Shown: piece after piece, positions 26,890-35,093 of the stretch
How the letters are laid out: each line of letters opens with the position of its first letter
Position numbering within the stretch: the first letter of the stretch is position 1
From: Mesorhizobium sp. ES1-1
Lineage (GTDB): Bacteria > Pseudomonadota > Alphaproteobacteria > Rhizobiales > Rhizobiaceae
Direction: 5' to 3'
Length of the DNA stretch: 64,000 nt
NCBI RefSeq assembly: GCF_020164785.1
Contig: NZ_JAIUGX010000001.1
Coordinates: forward strand, 372,001-436,000
Translations under genes and position numbers: made by a program
The notes under the pieces: model-generated
Databases searched by the model: none
What the model was told of the DNA's origin: nothing
What the model saw: only the letters and a program-made list of their open reading frames with translations

Positions 26890-27399
26890 ATGGCAAATCA
26901 TCGAGAGCAAGAGACAGATCTTACCCAGGCCGAGGCGACCGACCGCATCTGGGAACTCGCCAAGGAAATCGACATCTGCATGTTCGTGACCTGGGACGGC
27001 GAATACAATCGCGCTCGCCCGCTGTCTGCCCGGGTCTATCGAGAAGAAAATGCCATCTACTTCCTCGTGAATGAAGACAGCGCCAAGAACAAACAGCTAT
27101 CCGAATATCCCAAGGTCACGTTGGCCTGGAGTGACAGCAGCCACTACAAATATGTGACCATCTCCGGGGCGGCCGCCGTGTCAAACGACAGGGCCAAGAT
27201 CGCGCAGCTGTGGGAGAAGACCGACTCCGCCTGGTGGGACAATGCGGAGGATCCGGAGATCCGCCTGATTACCGTGACGCCCGACGAAGGCGAGTTGTGG
27301 GACAGCCCCGGACTGGTTGTCGCCACGGCGAAGATGGTGTTCGCCGCCGTCACCGGCGCCAAGCCGAGCGTTGGCGAAAACGCAAAGGTGGACCTCTGA
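26890..27399 (+). CDS. General stress protein 26-like PPOX family protein
   Basis: A 169-residue split-barrel flavin-binding protein of the general stress protein 26 group. Marks are RIWELAKEIDICMFVTWDGE, RPLSARVYREENAIYFLVNE and VTLAWSDSSHYKYVTISGAA, followed by LWEKTDSAWW. Bacillus GSP26 is induced by several stresses; the biochemical role is unknown. GGAG lies nine bases before the ATG. It is first in an apparent two-gene operon with the SDR gene (38-base gap), behind an EcfG-type promoter. Confidence 0.87.
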   Translation: MANHREQETDLTQAEATDRIWELAKEIDICMFVTWDGEYNRARPLSARVYREENAIYFLVNEDSAKNKQLSEYPKVTLAWSDSSHYKYVTISGAAAVSNDRAKIAQLWEKTDSAWWDNAEDPEIRLITVTPDEGELWDSPGLVVATAKMVFAAVTGAKPSVGENAKVDL

Positions 27400-27437
27400 A
27401 GGCCAAGGCCATTCAACCTAACTCCCGGAGGCTTTCC

Positions 27438-28313
27438 ATGTCCGATCCCGTTACCAAATACACCAGCGAACCGTTCAAGGAGCAGCGCCAGGAATGGCCG
27501 GCGCTGCAACGCGAGATGGATCCGGTTCCCGACTGCGGCGAGACGAGCTATCGGGGCTCCAACCGGCTGGCTGGGCGAAAGGCGCTGGTCACCGGCGGCG
27601 ATTCCGGAATCGGACGCGCTGCCGTGATCGCCTTCGCGCGCGAGGGCGCAGATGTGGCGATCAATTACTTTCCCAGTGAGGAGCCGGACGCTCAGGACGT
27701 TGCCGACCTGATCCGCGCCGAGGGCCGGAAAGCCATCCTGATCCCCGGCGACCTTACGGACCAGGATTTCTGTGTCGACCTTGTGCAGCGTGCACATCGT
27801 GAACTTGGTGGCATCGATATCCTCGTCAACAATGCCGCCTATCAACAGTCCCAGCCGTCGATCACCGACATTAGTTTCGAGCAATTCGACCGCACTTTGA
27901 AAACCAATCTCTATGCGATGTTCTGGATCACCAAGACGGCTATTCCGCTGATGAAGGCCGGGGCGGCCATCATCAATACGGCGTCGGTCAATTCCGTCAG
28001 CCCGGGTGAGGAATTGCTGGATTATGCCACCACCAAGGCTGGCATTGCGATCTTTACCAAGGGCCTGGCGAAACAACTGGCCAAACAGGGCATCCGCGTC
28101 AATGCCGTCGCACCAGGCCCGGTCTGGACGCCACTGCAAGTGGCCGGCGGCCAATTGCCTGGAAAACTAGGCGAGTTCGGTCAAGACACCCCGCTCGGTC
28201 GCGCGGGCCAGCCGGCGGAGTTGGCGGCGCTATTCGTCCTGCTGGCTTCGGGCGAAATCACTTACACTGATGGAAGCATTTTTGGGGCTAATGGCGGCAC
28301 TGGCGTGATCTAG
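27438..28313 (+). CDS. Short-chain dehydrogenase/reductase (YghA-like)
   Basis: A 291-residue SDR oxidoreductase. It has the longer N-terminal arm of the YghA/GsiB-like group (KEQRQEWPALQREMDPVPDC), the cofactor motif VTGGDSGIGRA near residue 50, NNAAYQ near 133, the active-site Ser in INTASVNS and Tyr196/Lys200 in DYATTKAG. The substrate is unknown; relatives are often stress-induced aldehyde or sugar-alcohol dehydrogenases. CGGAGG precedes the ATG at good distance. It follows the GSP26-like gene in the same unit. Confidence 0.9.
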   Translation: MSDPVTKYTSEPFKEQRQEWPALQREMDPVPDCGETSYRGSNRLAGRKALVTGGDSGIGRAAVIAFAREGADVAINYFPSEEPDAQDVADLIRAEGRKAILIPGDLTDQDFCVDLVQRAHRELGGIDILVNNAAYQQSQPSITDISFEQFDRTLKTNLYAMFWITKTAIPLMKAGAAIINTASVNSVSPGEELLDYATTKAGIAIFTKGLAKQLAKQGIRVNAVAPGPVWTPLQVAGGQLPGKLGEFGQDTPLGRAGQPAELAALFVLLASGEITYTDGSIFGANGGTGVI

Positions 28314-28406
28314 CAAATCCGGACGCGCTAGCTGCAAGCTATCCGTCAAGAGTTCGGTTCGGCCGGTGCGGGAACAAAGCTTCATCGACGTTGGGGAAAT
28401 CAAACT

Positions 28407-28673
28407 ATGGCAAGAATTCTGACAGATGGCGTCTCGATACGCGACGATGCCGGCAACCCTGTCCAGGTTATCATCGAGCTTACAGAGATCGAACCCGAGG
28501 CTGACGCCGCGGCATTGTTGGCCCGGGCCTGGACACAACTCGGTCAAGCCATAAGCGCCAACAAGCCACCGGCTTCGCCGGAGCCCAGCCGTGACGAGCC
28601 AAAGGTGGAGCAAGAGCAAGATGACTCCGCTGAGAAACATGCTCCAGGGACCGGTGCATGGTGGTCCGAGTAG
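28407..28673 (+). CDS. Hypothetical protein, 88 residues
   Basis: The N-terminal half (MARILTDGVSIRDDAGNPVQ, then VIIELTEIEPEADAAALLAR) looks folded; the C-terminal third is acidic and Pro/Ser-rich and ends GTGAWWSE. No family was recognised. GGGGAAA lies about 8 bases before the ATG. It is 93 bases after the SDR gene and could belong to the same unit. It faces treY convergently. Confidence 0.6.
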   Translation: MARILTDGVSIRDDAGNPVQVIIELTEIEPEADAAALLARAWTQLGQAISANKPPASPEPSRDEPKVEQEQDDSAEKHAPGTGAWWSE

Positions 28674-28701
28674 AGGTTGGACATCCTTTTAACGTCCAAC
28701 T

Positions 28702-31380
28702 TCAGTTTGCCAGAAGCGATATCGGCAGCTTGCTCAATATGGCAGCGACAGGCTGTTCCTCCGAGCGGACCAGTTTCATCCCTGTAAAACGATCGGTCAG
28801 GTCTGATTGCCCTGCAACTTCAGGCAAATGGATCGTTGTATCGCCCCAGAACACCGGATCGCACCACTCGAACTGTGTCGGGCAAGTTCTCAACACCAGG
28901 CGTGGCACCACTATGACCGCGATCTCATCGGCCTGCGCGCGCATAAACGCAAAGACATGGTCTTTCCGCTCTCCCGACGCCTGCAACGGAACGTAAGAGC
29001 CACGCGCAAACAGAGCCTCATGCCTTGCGCGGAAGGCAAGGCATCGGGCGATCACGGCCTGCTTGACGGGCGCATTTTGGATACTGGCGTCGGCCAGTGA
29101 AGGCGGAAGCGACGCCAGCGTTTGGCCGAGAGCCTGGAAATCGATATCGCGACGATTGTCGGGATCGACAAGGCTTTGGTCCAGGCCCTCGGCACCCTGA
29201 TAGAAGTCGGGAATGCCAGGGGCGGTCATCTTAATCAGGGTCTGCGCAAGGCCGTTGACCGCGCCGGCACGGATAAAGGGCTGCAGCGTCGCGGAGAAGT
29301 CGTCGAGAAAATCGCGGTTTGCCGGCGACAGCAGCCCTGCGGCGTAGGACTTCGCGGCACTTTCATAGGGTTCGTTCACATCGGCCCAGTCAGTCCGCAG
29401 CTTCGCTTCGCGCAACGCTTTCTCGACATAGCCCTCGAAGCGTTTGGACAGCACTTCGAGAGCAGCGGTGCCCATTGGCTCCGTCCCTGCCGGCCAGGTC
29501 CCCGCCAGAGCCTGGTAGATCATCCATTCGGTGTCGGGGTCAGGCGCCGGTCCGTCGGCCAGATATTCGACATTGGACGAATGCATTTGCCGCCACCGCT
29601 CGACCGCGTCGCCCCACACTGTTGGCGCCTCGCTCAGCGCATAGAGGCGTGCCCTTCCATCCTCGCCGCGCTTGGTATCGTGTGTCGACGTGGCAAGCAG
29701 GCCAGCGGGGCGGAAGCTGTCGGGGGACGAGAACATGCCGTGGATCTCGTCAAGCGAAGCCGAGCGGCCAGACGGATCACCGCCCACTTCATTCAAGCCG
29801 ATCAACCTGTTGTGGCGATAAAAGACGGTATCCTCAACCGCCTTTGCCATGACCGGCCCGGTCAGTTGCTGGAATCGTTTCCTGAACTCCCACGCCTGCG
29901 CGACCATCGTCGGCGGTACGTCTCCGGACAACAGCTGCAGCAATAGTCTCAACGCCTCGGCGTCAACCCCCTGCCCCGAAGCTTGAATTTCGTCGGCGAT
30001 GCGAAAAAGCAGCTCTCGATCGCGAGGCGGCATGCCGGCTTCGGTGCCGTAGGTCCTGTAGATCGGAAATGCCGCAATCAACTCGGTCAGAGCCGCATTG
30101 GTCGCATTGAGATCGGGCACGACCGCCGCGAGGTTCCTTGCCGAGGCCGACGCCAAACCAGCAAGGGCCGACAGCTCCGTCTCGAAGTTCCGCGTCACCA
30201 TCAGCCGTTTGGCCGCCCTGGCCTCCGTGGCAAAGCTATCGTCGGCGAGAGCCGCCCGACCTGTCCGCGCGGCATAGACCCGGTCCAGTTCAGCTGATCG
30301 CCGATGGTCGACGAACAGGTGGCCCATTGCGCCGATGAATTCGTAACCTGTCGTGCCCTCAATCGGCCAGTTCGCCGGCAGCGTCTCGCCACGGGCCAGG
30401 ATTTTTTCGACGACCAGAAAGGTGTCCGATCCTATCTCCTGCCTCAGCCGCTGGAGATAGGCTTGTGGATCCGCCAAGCCGTCGACGTGATCGATCCGCA
30501 AGCCATCGACCTGTCCGGATCGGACAAGGTCGAGCGTCAGACGATGCACATCTTCGAAGACGGAAGGCGCCTCGACACGCACGCCAACCAGGCCCGTGAC
30601 TTCGAAGAACCGCCGGTAGTTCAAGTGCCTTCGGGCATCCTTCCAGTAGAGGAGCCGCCATGGCTGGGCGGCGTGGGTTGCGTCGACAAAGGCGCTGTCG
30701 TCGGAACGCTGGGCCAACGCATCTTCCAGCTCGGATGTTGCGGCGCTGTCGCCCAGCGAAGCCTCGAGCGCGTCATTCCAGGCCTGGTCCTGTTCAGGAC
30801 GCGCTGTGCTGGCAATCTGCAGCATATCGGCAGCGAGCTGTCCGCTAATTCCGGCCAGCACTTCCTGATATGTCGACGGCGATAGCGGCAAGTGGTGGTC
30901 GAAATAGGCCAGTACCAGCCCGCCTTGACGGCGATCCAATCGGACCGACAATTCGCCCGTTGCCAAGGCCTCTTCATAGGGACGACCGAGGATCGGCAGT
31001 GTCAGCCTTTCACTCCAGTCAATATCGAAGTGGCGGTGATAGAGGCTCCGCGACCCCCACTCCACCACGTCCCGCCACCATGGGTTTTCCAGGGCCGCCG
31101 CCATGTGGTTGGGCACGATGTCGAGGATGAGACCCAGCCCCGCGCGTTTCAGGGCGCTGCTCAGCCTGTCAAAGCCCTGGCGCCCGCCAAGCGCCGGATC
31201 GATCTCATTGTGGTTGGCGACATCATATCCATGCGTCGATCCGGCGGCGGCGGTGAAGATGGGCGAAGCGTAAAGGTGACTGATTCCAAGGCTTTGCAGA
31301 TACGGGACGATGCCGACGGCGCGATCGAAATCCATGCCGTTGCGAAACTGCAGCCGATATGTTGCCCGAGGCAATGTCAT
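28702..31380 (-). CDS. treY: Maltooligosyltrehalose synthase
   Basis: An 892-residue GH13 enzyme that turns the reducing-end glucose of a maltooligosaccharide into an alpha,alpha-1,1 (trehalose) linkage. Family marks are PRATYRLQFRNGMDFDRAVG at the start, ISHLYASPIFTAAAGSTHGY, GLGLILDIVPNHMA, the nucleophile Asp in GLRIDHVDGLADP, the acid Glu in LVVEKILARGETLP and STHDTKRGEDGRARLYALSE. Length is normal for rhizobial TreY. Its ATG overlaps the stop of the treZ-malQ gene (ATGA), so it is the last gene of the glgX-treZ/malQ-treY operon. Confidence 0.95.
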   Translation of the reverse strand: MTLPRATYRLQFRNGMDFDRAVGIVPYLQSLGISHLYASPIFTAAAGSTHGYDVANHNEIDPALGGRQGFDRLSSALKRAGLGLILDIVPNHMAAALENPWWRDVVEWGSRSLYHRHFDIDWSERLTLPILGRPYEEALATGELSVRLDRRQGGLVLAYFDHHLPLSPSTYQEVLAGISGQLAADMLQIASTARPEQDQAWNDALEASLGDSAATSELEDALAQRSDDSAFVDATHAAQPWRLLYWKDARRHLNYRRFFEVTGLVGVRVEAPSVFEDVHRLTLDLVRSGQVDGLRIDHVDGLADPQAYLQRLRQEIGSDTFLVVEKILARGETLPANWPIEGTTGYEFIGAMGHLFVDHRRSAELDRVYAARTGRAALADDSFATEARAAKRLMVTRNFETELSALAGLASASARNLAAVVPDLNATNAALTELIAAFPIYRTYGTEAGMPPRDRELLFRIADEIQASGQGVDAEALRLLLQLLSGDVPPTMVAQAWEFRKRFQQLTGPVMAKAVEDTVFYRHNRLIGLNEVGGDPSGRSASLDEIHGMFSSPDSFRPAGLLATSTHDTKRGEDGRARLYALSEAPTVWGDAVERWRQMHSSNVEYLADGPAPDPDTEWMIYQALAGTWPAGTEPMGTAALEVLSKRFEGYVEKALREAKLRTDWADVNEPYESAAKSYAAGLLSPANRDFLDDFSATLQPFIRAGAVNGLAQTLIKMTAPGIPDFYQGAEGLDQSLVDPDNRRDIDFQALGQTLASLPPSLADASIQNAPVKQAVIARCLAFRARHEALFARGSYVPLQASGERKDHVFAFMRAQADEIAVIVVPRLVLRTCPTQFEWCDPVFWGDTTIHLPEVAGQSDLTDRFTGMKLVRSEEQPVAAILSKLPISLLAN

Positions 31381-34300
31381 GCCGGTCTTTCCTCAGCCAT
31401 GGCCCGGGTGATCAACTGGAATAGCTCGCCGGTGGAGAGGTCTTCCAGGCGCATCGATGACCGGAGACGCCAGTTGGGATAGCTGTCGACGGTGCCCGGG
31501 AGATTGGTCTGGCGTCGCTCGCCGGTCAGGTCAGCCAGCCGGACGCCGGCCAGCAGGCTCTGTGTCTTCGCGACGAACCGGTTCGCGGCAACAGCAATAA
31601 CGGCGGGAAGGTCGCCCGCGCAAGCTTCGGCAGGTTCGGCAATGGCGAGATCGTCCGAAGCCAGAGCGCCGGCGGCCGCCAGCGCTTCCACCAGCGCGGT
31701 GCGTTCCCGTTTTCTTTCCAGACGTTGCGCGCGTGCGGCGGCCGCGTCGATCAATGAATGCCGCAGCCGCAGTTCGATGTCGTCGCCAAGCCACCAACCC
31801 TGCAATGTCGGCATATCATGCGTCGAAAGACAGGCGAGTGCCAGCCGCGGATAATCCTCGGGCGCGATGAAGGCTCCATTCTGCTTCTCGAAATAAACGA
31901 TGCGATAGGAGAATATCCCGGCCTGCTCCATGACATCCCGAAATCCCGGCGGGACATGGCCGAGATCCTCGCCAATGACGATCGTGCGGTGCCGGTTCGA
32001 TTGTTCCGCCAGGATGCGCAGCAAGCTGCCTAGGGGATAACGGACATAGGCACCGGCCGCCGGCGTTTTTCCGGCCGGCACGAAGAAAAGCTGCCAGAGC
32101 GACATCACGTGATCGATACGCAACGCGCCCGCATGCCGCATCAGAGCATCGTTCGTCCGGCTGAACGCCGCAAAGTCGGTGCGCGCCATGGCCAGGGGCG
32201 AGACCGGCGCCAGTCCCCAATCCTGGCCATTGGCCGTAAACATGTCGGGCGGCGCGCCGACGCTCATGCCGGAAACGCAAAGCTGCTGATCGCTCCAGGT
32301 GGCTGATCCGTCCGGCGCTTCGCCAACAGCAAAATCGACATAGATGCCGATACGCATGCCGGCTTGGCGAGCCGCCGCGGCGCATTGTTCCAGCTGATCG
32401 TCCGCGATCCACTGCAACCAGGAATGAAACAGCACTTCGTCCTCGTTCGCCCTGGCGAAGTCTTTCACGGCGGGCCCGTCTAGGTCCCTGAATTCCTCCG
32501 GCCATGCCGTCCATCCGCTCCCATTGCCGGCGGAAACCATGGCATCGCTGAGTGCCTCGAACAATGCGTGCCTCCGCAGCGCCTCTCCCGATCGCTCGAG
32601 AAACCGGGAGAATTCCTGCTTGGCGGACGACGCTACCGGCTGGTCCGGCCCTTGCCAGGAGCGCCAGAGGCGGTGCAACGCCGAAAGCTTCAACGCGGCG
32701 ACCGCAGAATAATCCACCTCAGTCCTGTCGCGGAGTCGTTCCGCGATGCCGGCCTCGTCGCCCTCGGCAGTATAGAAGGGGATCTGGTCGACTGCGATGT
32801 AGAGCGGGTTCAGGAACAGGCGGTTGGAAGGGGAAAACGGGCTGCAGCGGCTTGGATCGGAGCCGAACAAAGCGTGCAGCGGGTTGGTGCCGACAAAATC
32901 GGCGTGGACCGAAGCAGCAATCCGGCAGAAGGCGGCGAGGTCGGCGAAGTCCCCGATGCCCCAGTTACGGTCGGAACGAAGTTCGTAAAGCTGAACGGTG
33001 ATGCCCCAGGCCCTTCCCTTCTCCAACCAGTCGGGCAGATAGCAGCGCGTGCCGGCACTCGCCCGCAACGTCGGCGGTTCCCGGTCGGCAGCCTGCCTCA
33101 GGCTCTCGTCGATTGCTTTGCTAGACCCCACATCGATGCCGAGCGCAGCGAGAATTTCGCCGATAGCGGCGGTGCTGCCGGGGGTGTCGGCAAGCGGCGC
33201 GACGCCGTAAAGCCTTGCCAATTCATCGATGCCGGGCGGGTTCATGTCCTTGTGCCCGCTTTCGAGCGGTGTCCGCGCCACAACGACACAGTGGGGTGGG
33301 AGTTCTCCATCGCAGAGAGCGGCGGCGGCGTCCGCCGGCTCTGCGAAAACGACTTCGGCGTCCGACGGCGGCAACTGCTGGGGCACGGCCGTAAAATTTG
33401 CCCGCAGGTGCAGGCGCGCTGCTGGCATTGTCCAGTCGATCGCAACAACCCCGTCAGGCACATCGAGCCGCTCGCCGCTGTTGCCTCCGGCGTCGCGAAG
33501 CAGAGGCACGATCACCTCTCGACGAAGCGCCAGAAGCTGCGAAACGAAGCGCAGCCATGCGGCGCCATCTCCTTCGGCTTTCGCCCAGTCGATCCGGGAC
33601 CGCTCGAAGGTAGACCGGGCATTGGGATCGGGGATGTGCTCCCGCTTCTCCTCGCTGTTGAAGGCCCCGAACTTCGCGAATTCGCGACGCCGTCCGTTGC
33701 GCACCGCTGAGGCAAGCTCACCCTCGAAATCGGTGAAGAACAGGAAGGGGTTCGTCTCGCCCCATTCCTCCCCCATGAACAGCAGCGGAATGTGCGGCGA
33801 TAGCAGCAGCGTTGCCGTCAAGACACGCAGCACAGGCTCCTCGCAAAGGGTCGGCAGCCGTTCCCCCAGCGCTCGGTTGCCGATCTGGTCATGGTTCTGG
33901 AGAAAGTCGATGAAGGCGGTGGGCGGCAGGTGCCCGCTCCCGACACCCCTGCTGGCCCCATCGGCCTGCTCCTCACCCTGATAGGCGAAGCCTTCCGCGA
34001 GGGTGCGGGCCAGGTGACGCGCCGGATGTTCGGCGAAGTCCTCGTAATACCCGTCGGTCTCACCGGTGGCGAGGACATGGGCCGCGTTGTGGAAATCATC
34101 GTTCCATTCCGCCGTGAACCGCACGGCGTTGCCGCGCGCGTCTCGCTCATGCAGATACACGATGTTCCTGTTGTCTTCCGTCGTCAGGTGGATGTGCCTG
34201 TCAGGAAGCTCACGACGCACGCGGTCGGCGATTTCGATGAGGATCTCCGTCTCGGACTTCGGATCGGCGATCTGGTCGATGGCGTCGAAGCGAAGTCCGT

Positions 34301-35093
34301 CGAGATGGAATTCCTCCAGCCAGTAGAGTGCGTTTTCGATAAAGAACTGCCGGACCGGCAGTTTTTCATAAGCGATCGCGGCTCCCCAGGGAGTGTGGCG
34401 GTCGGGGTCGAAGAATTCGGGCGCCAGTAGGGGGAGATAATTCCCGTCGGGCCCGAAATGATTGTAGACGACGTCGAGCAGCACCATCAGTCCATGCCGA
34501 TGCGCGGCGTCGATGAATGCCTTCATGGCGTCCGGAGGGCCGTAAGCACGATGAGGCGCGTAGAGAAGCACGCCGTCATAACCCCATCCGCGCTCGCCGC
34601 CGAACTGCGCCACCGGCATGATCTCGATGGCAGTCACGCCGAGCCTGGCTAGGTGCTCCAGCCGTGCGTTCGCGGCGTCAAATGTTCCTTCCGGCGTGAA
34701 CGTCCCGACATGCAGCTCGTAAACAACCGCCTCCTCCCATGGACGCCCGCGCCATTCCTCGTCCGTCCACGCATGGCTTGTCGGATCGACGATCAGCGAG
34801 GGGCCATGCACGTCTCCGGCTTGTGCTCGGGAAGCGGGGTCCGGGATCGCGCGCCCGTCGGGCAGCACCAGGCAATACCGGTCGTTCGGCGCCACGCCGG
34901 TGGCCAACAGCTCGAACCAGCCGTCCTCGTCCCGCATCATCTGACTGTCGGCGCCGTTTCGCCGCAGATGGAGTTGCTCGATGCCAGGTGCCCAGACCCG
35001 AAACCGCGCCTCCCCGGGACGAACGAACGCCGCGCCCCAGGATCTGGGAGCAACGCGGAACGCGTTTGCGTCTGATGAGCCCGATAGAATCAT
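31377..35093 (-). CDS. Fused maltooligosyltrehalose trehalohydrolase and 4-alpha-glucanotransferase
   Basis: One 1238-residue frame with two enzymes. Residues 1 to about 605 are TreZ (GH13): an N-terminal carbohydrate-binding domain, LDVVYNHFGPDGNYLPL, nucleophile Asp270 in GLRFDAIDQI, Glu306 in LTTEDNR and Asp402 in LQNHDQIGNRA; TreZ hydrolyses maltooligosyltrehalose to trehalose. Residues from about 618 are MalQ (GH77): YELRSDRNWGIGDFADLAAF, nucleophile Asp994 in LRIDHVMSLW, Glu1042 in IGEDLGHVPP and LSTHDMPTLQGWW; MalQ disproportionates short maltooligosaccharides. No stop or frameshift separates the halves and all catalytic residues are present. Both neighbours overlap by 4 bases. Confidence 0.92.
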   Translation of the reverse strand: MILSGSSDANAFRVAPRSWGAAFVRPGEARFRVWAPGIEQLHLRRNGADSQMMRDEDGWFELLATGVAPNDRYCLVLPDGRAIPDPASRAQAGDVHGPSLIVDPTSHAWTDEEWRGRPWEEAVVYELHVGTFTPEGTFDAANARLEHLARLGVTAIEIMPVAQFGGERGWGYDGVLLYAPHRAYGPPDAMKAFIDAAHRHGLMVLLDVVYNHFGPDGNYLPLLAPEFFDPDRHTPWGAAIAYEKLPVRQFFIENALYWLEEFHLDGLRFDAIDQIADPKSETEILIEIADRVRRELPDRHIHLTTEDNRNIVYLHERDARGNAVRFTAEWNDDFHNAAHVLATGETDGYYEDFAEHPARHLARTLAEGFAYQGEEQADGASRGVGSGHLPPTAFIDFLQNHDQIGNRALGERLPTLCEEPVLRVLTATLLLSPHIPLLFMGEEWGETNPFLFFTDFEGELASAVRNGRRREFAKFGAFNSEEKREHIPDPNARSTFERSRIDWAKAEGDGAAWLRFVSQLLALRREVIVPLLRDAGGNSGERLDVPDGVVAIDWTMPAARLHLRANFTAVPQQLPPSDAEVVFAEPADAAAALCDGELPPHCVVVARTPLESGHKDMNPPGIDELARLYGVAPLADTPGSTAAIGEILAALGIDVGSSKAIDESLRQAADREPPTLRASAGTRCYLPDWLEKGRAWGITVQLYELRSDRNWGIGDFADLAAFCRIAASVHADFVGTNPLHALFGSDPSRCSPFSPSNRLFLNPLYIAVDQIPFYTAEGDEAGIAERLRDRTEVDYSAVAALKLSALHRLWRSWQGPDQPVASSAKQEFSRFLERSGEALRRHALFEALSDAMVSAGNGSGWTAWPEEFRDLDGPAVKDFARANEDEVLFHSWLQWIADDQLEQCAAAARQAGMRIGIYVDFAVGEAPDGSATWSDQQLCVSGMSVGAPPDMFTANGQDWGLAPVSPLAMARTDFAAFSRTNDALMRHAGALRIDHVMSLWQLFFVPAGKTPAAGAYVRYPLGSLLRILAEQSNRHRTIVIGEDLGHVPPGFRDVMEQAGIFSYRIVYFEKQNGAFIAPEDYPRLALACLSTHDMPTLQGWWLGDDIELRLRHSLIDAAAARAQRLERKRERTALVEALAAAGALASDDLAIAEPAEACAGDLPAVIAVAANRFVAKTQSLLAGVRLADLTGERRQTNLPGTVDSYPNWRLRSSMRLEDLSTGELFQLITRAMAEERPA

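Noticed and set aside
28371..28390. GGAAC...GTT before the 88-residue hypothetical gene
   Set aside because: Only 14 bases separate the elements, outside the spacing used by EcfG/RpoE2.
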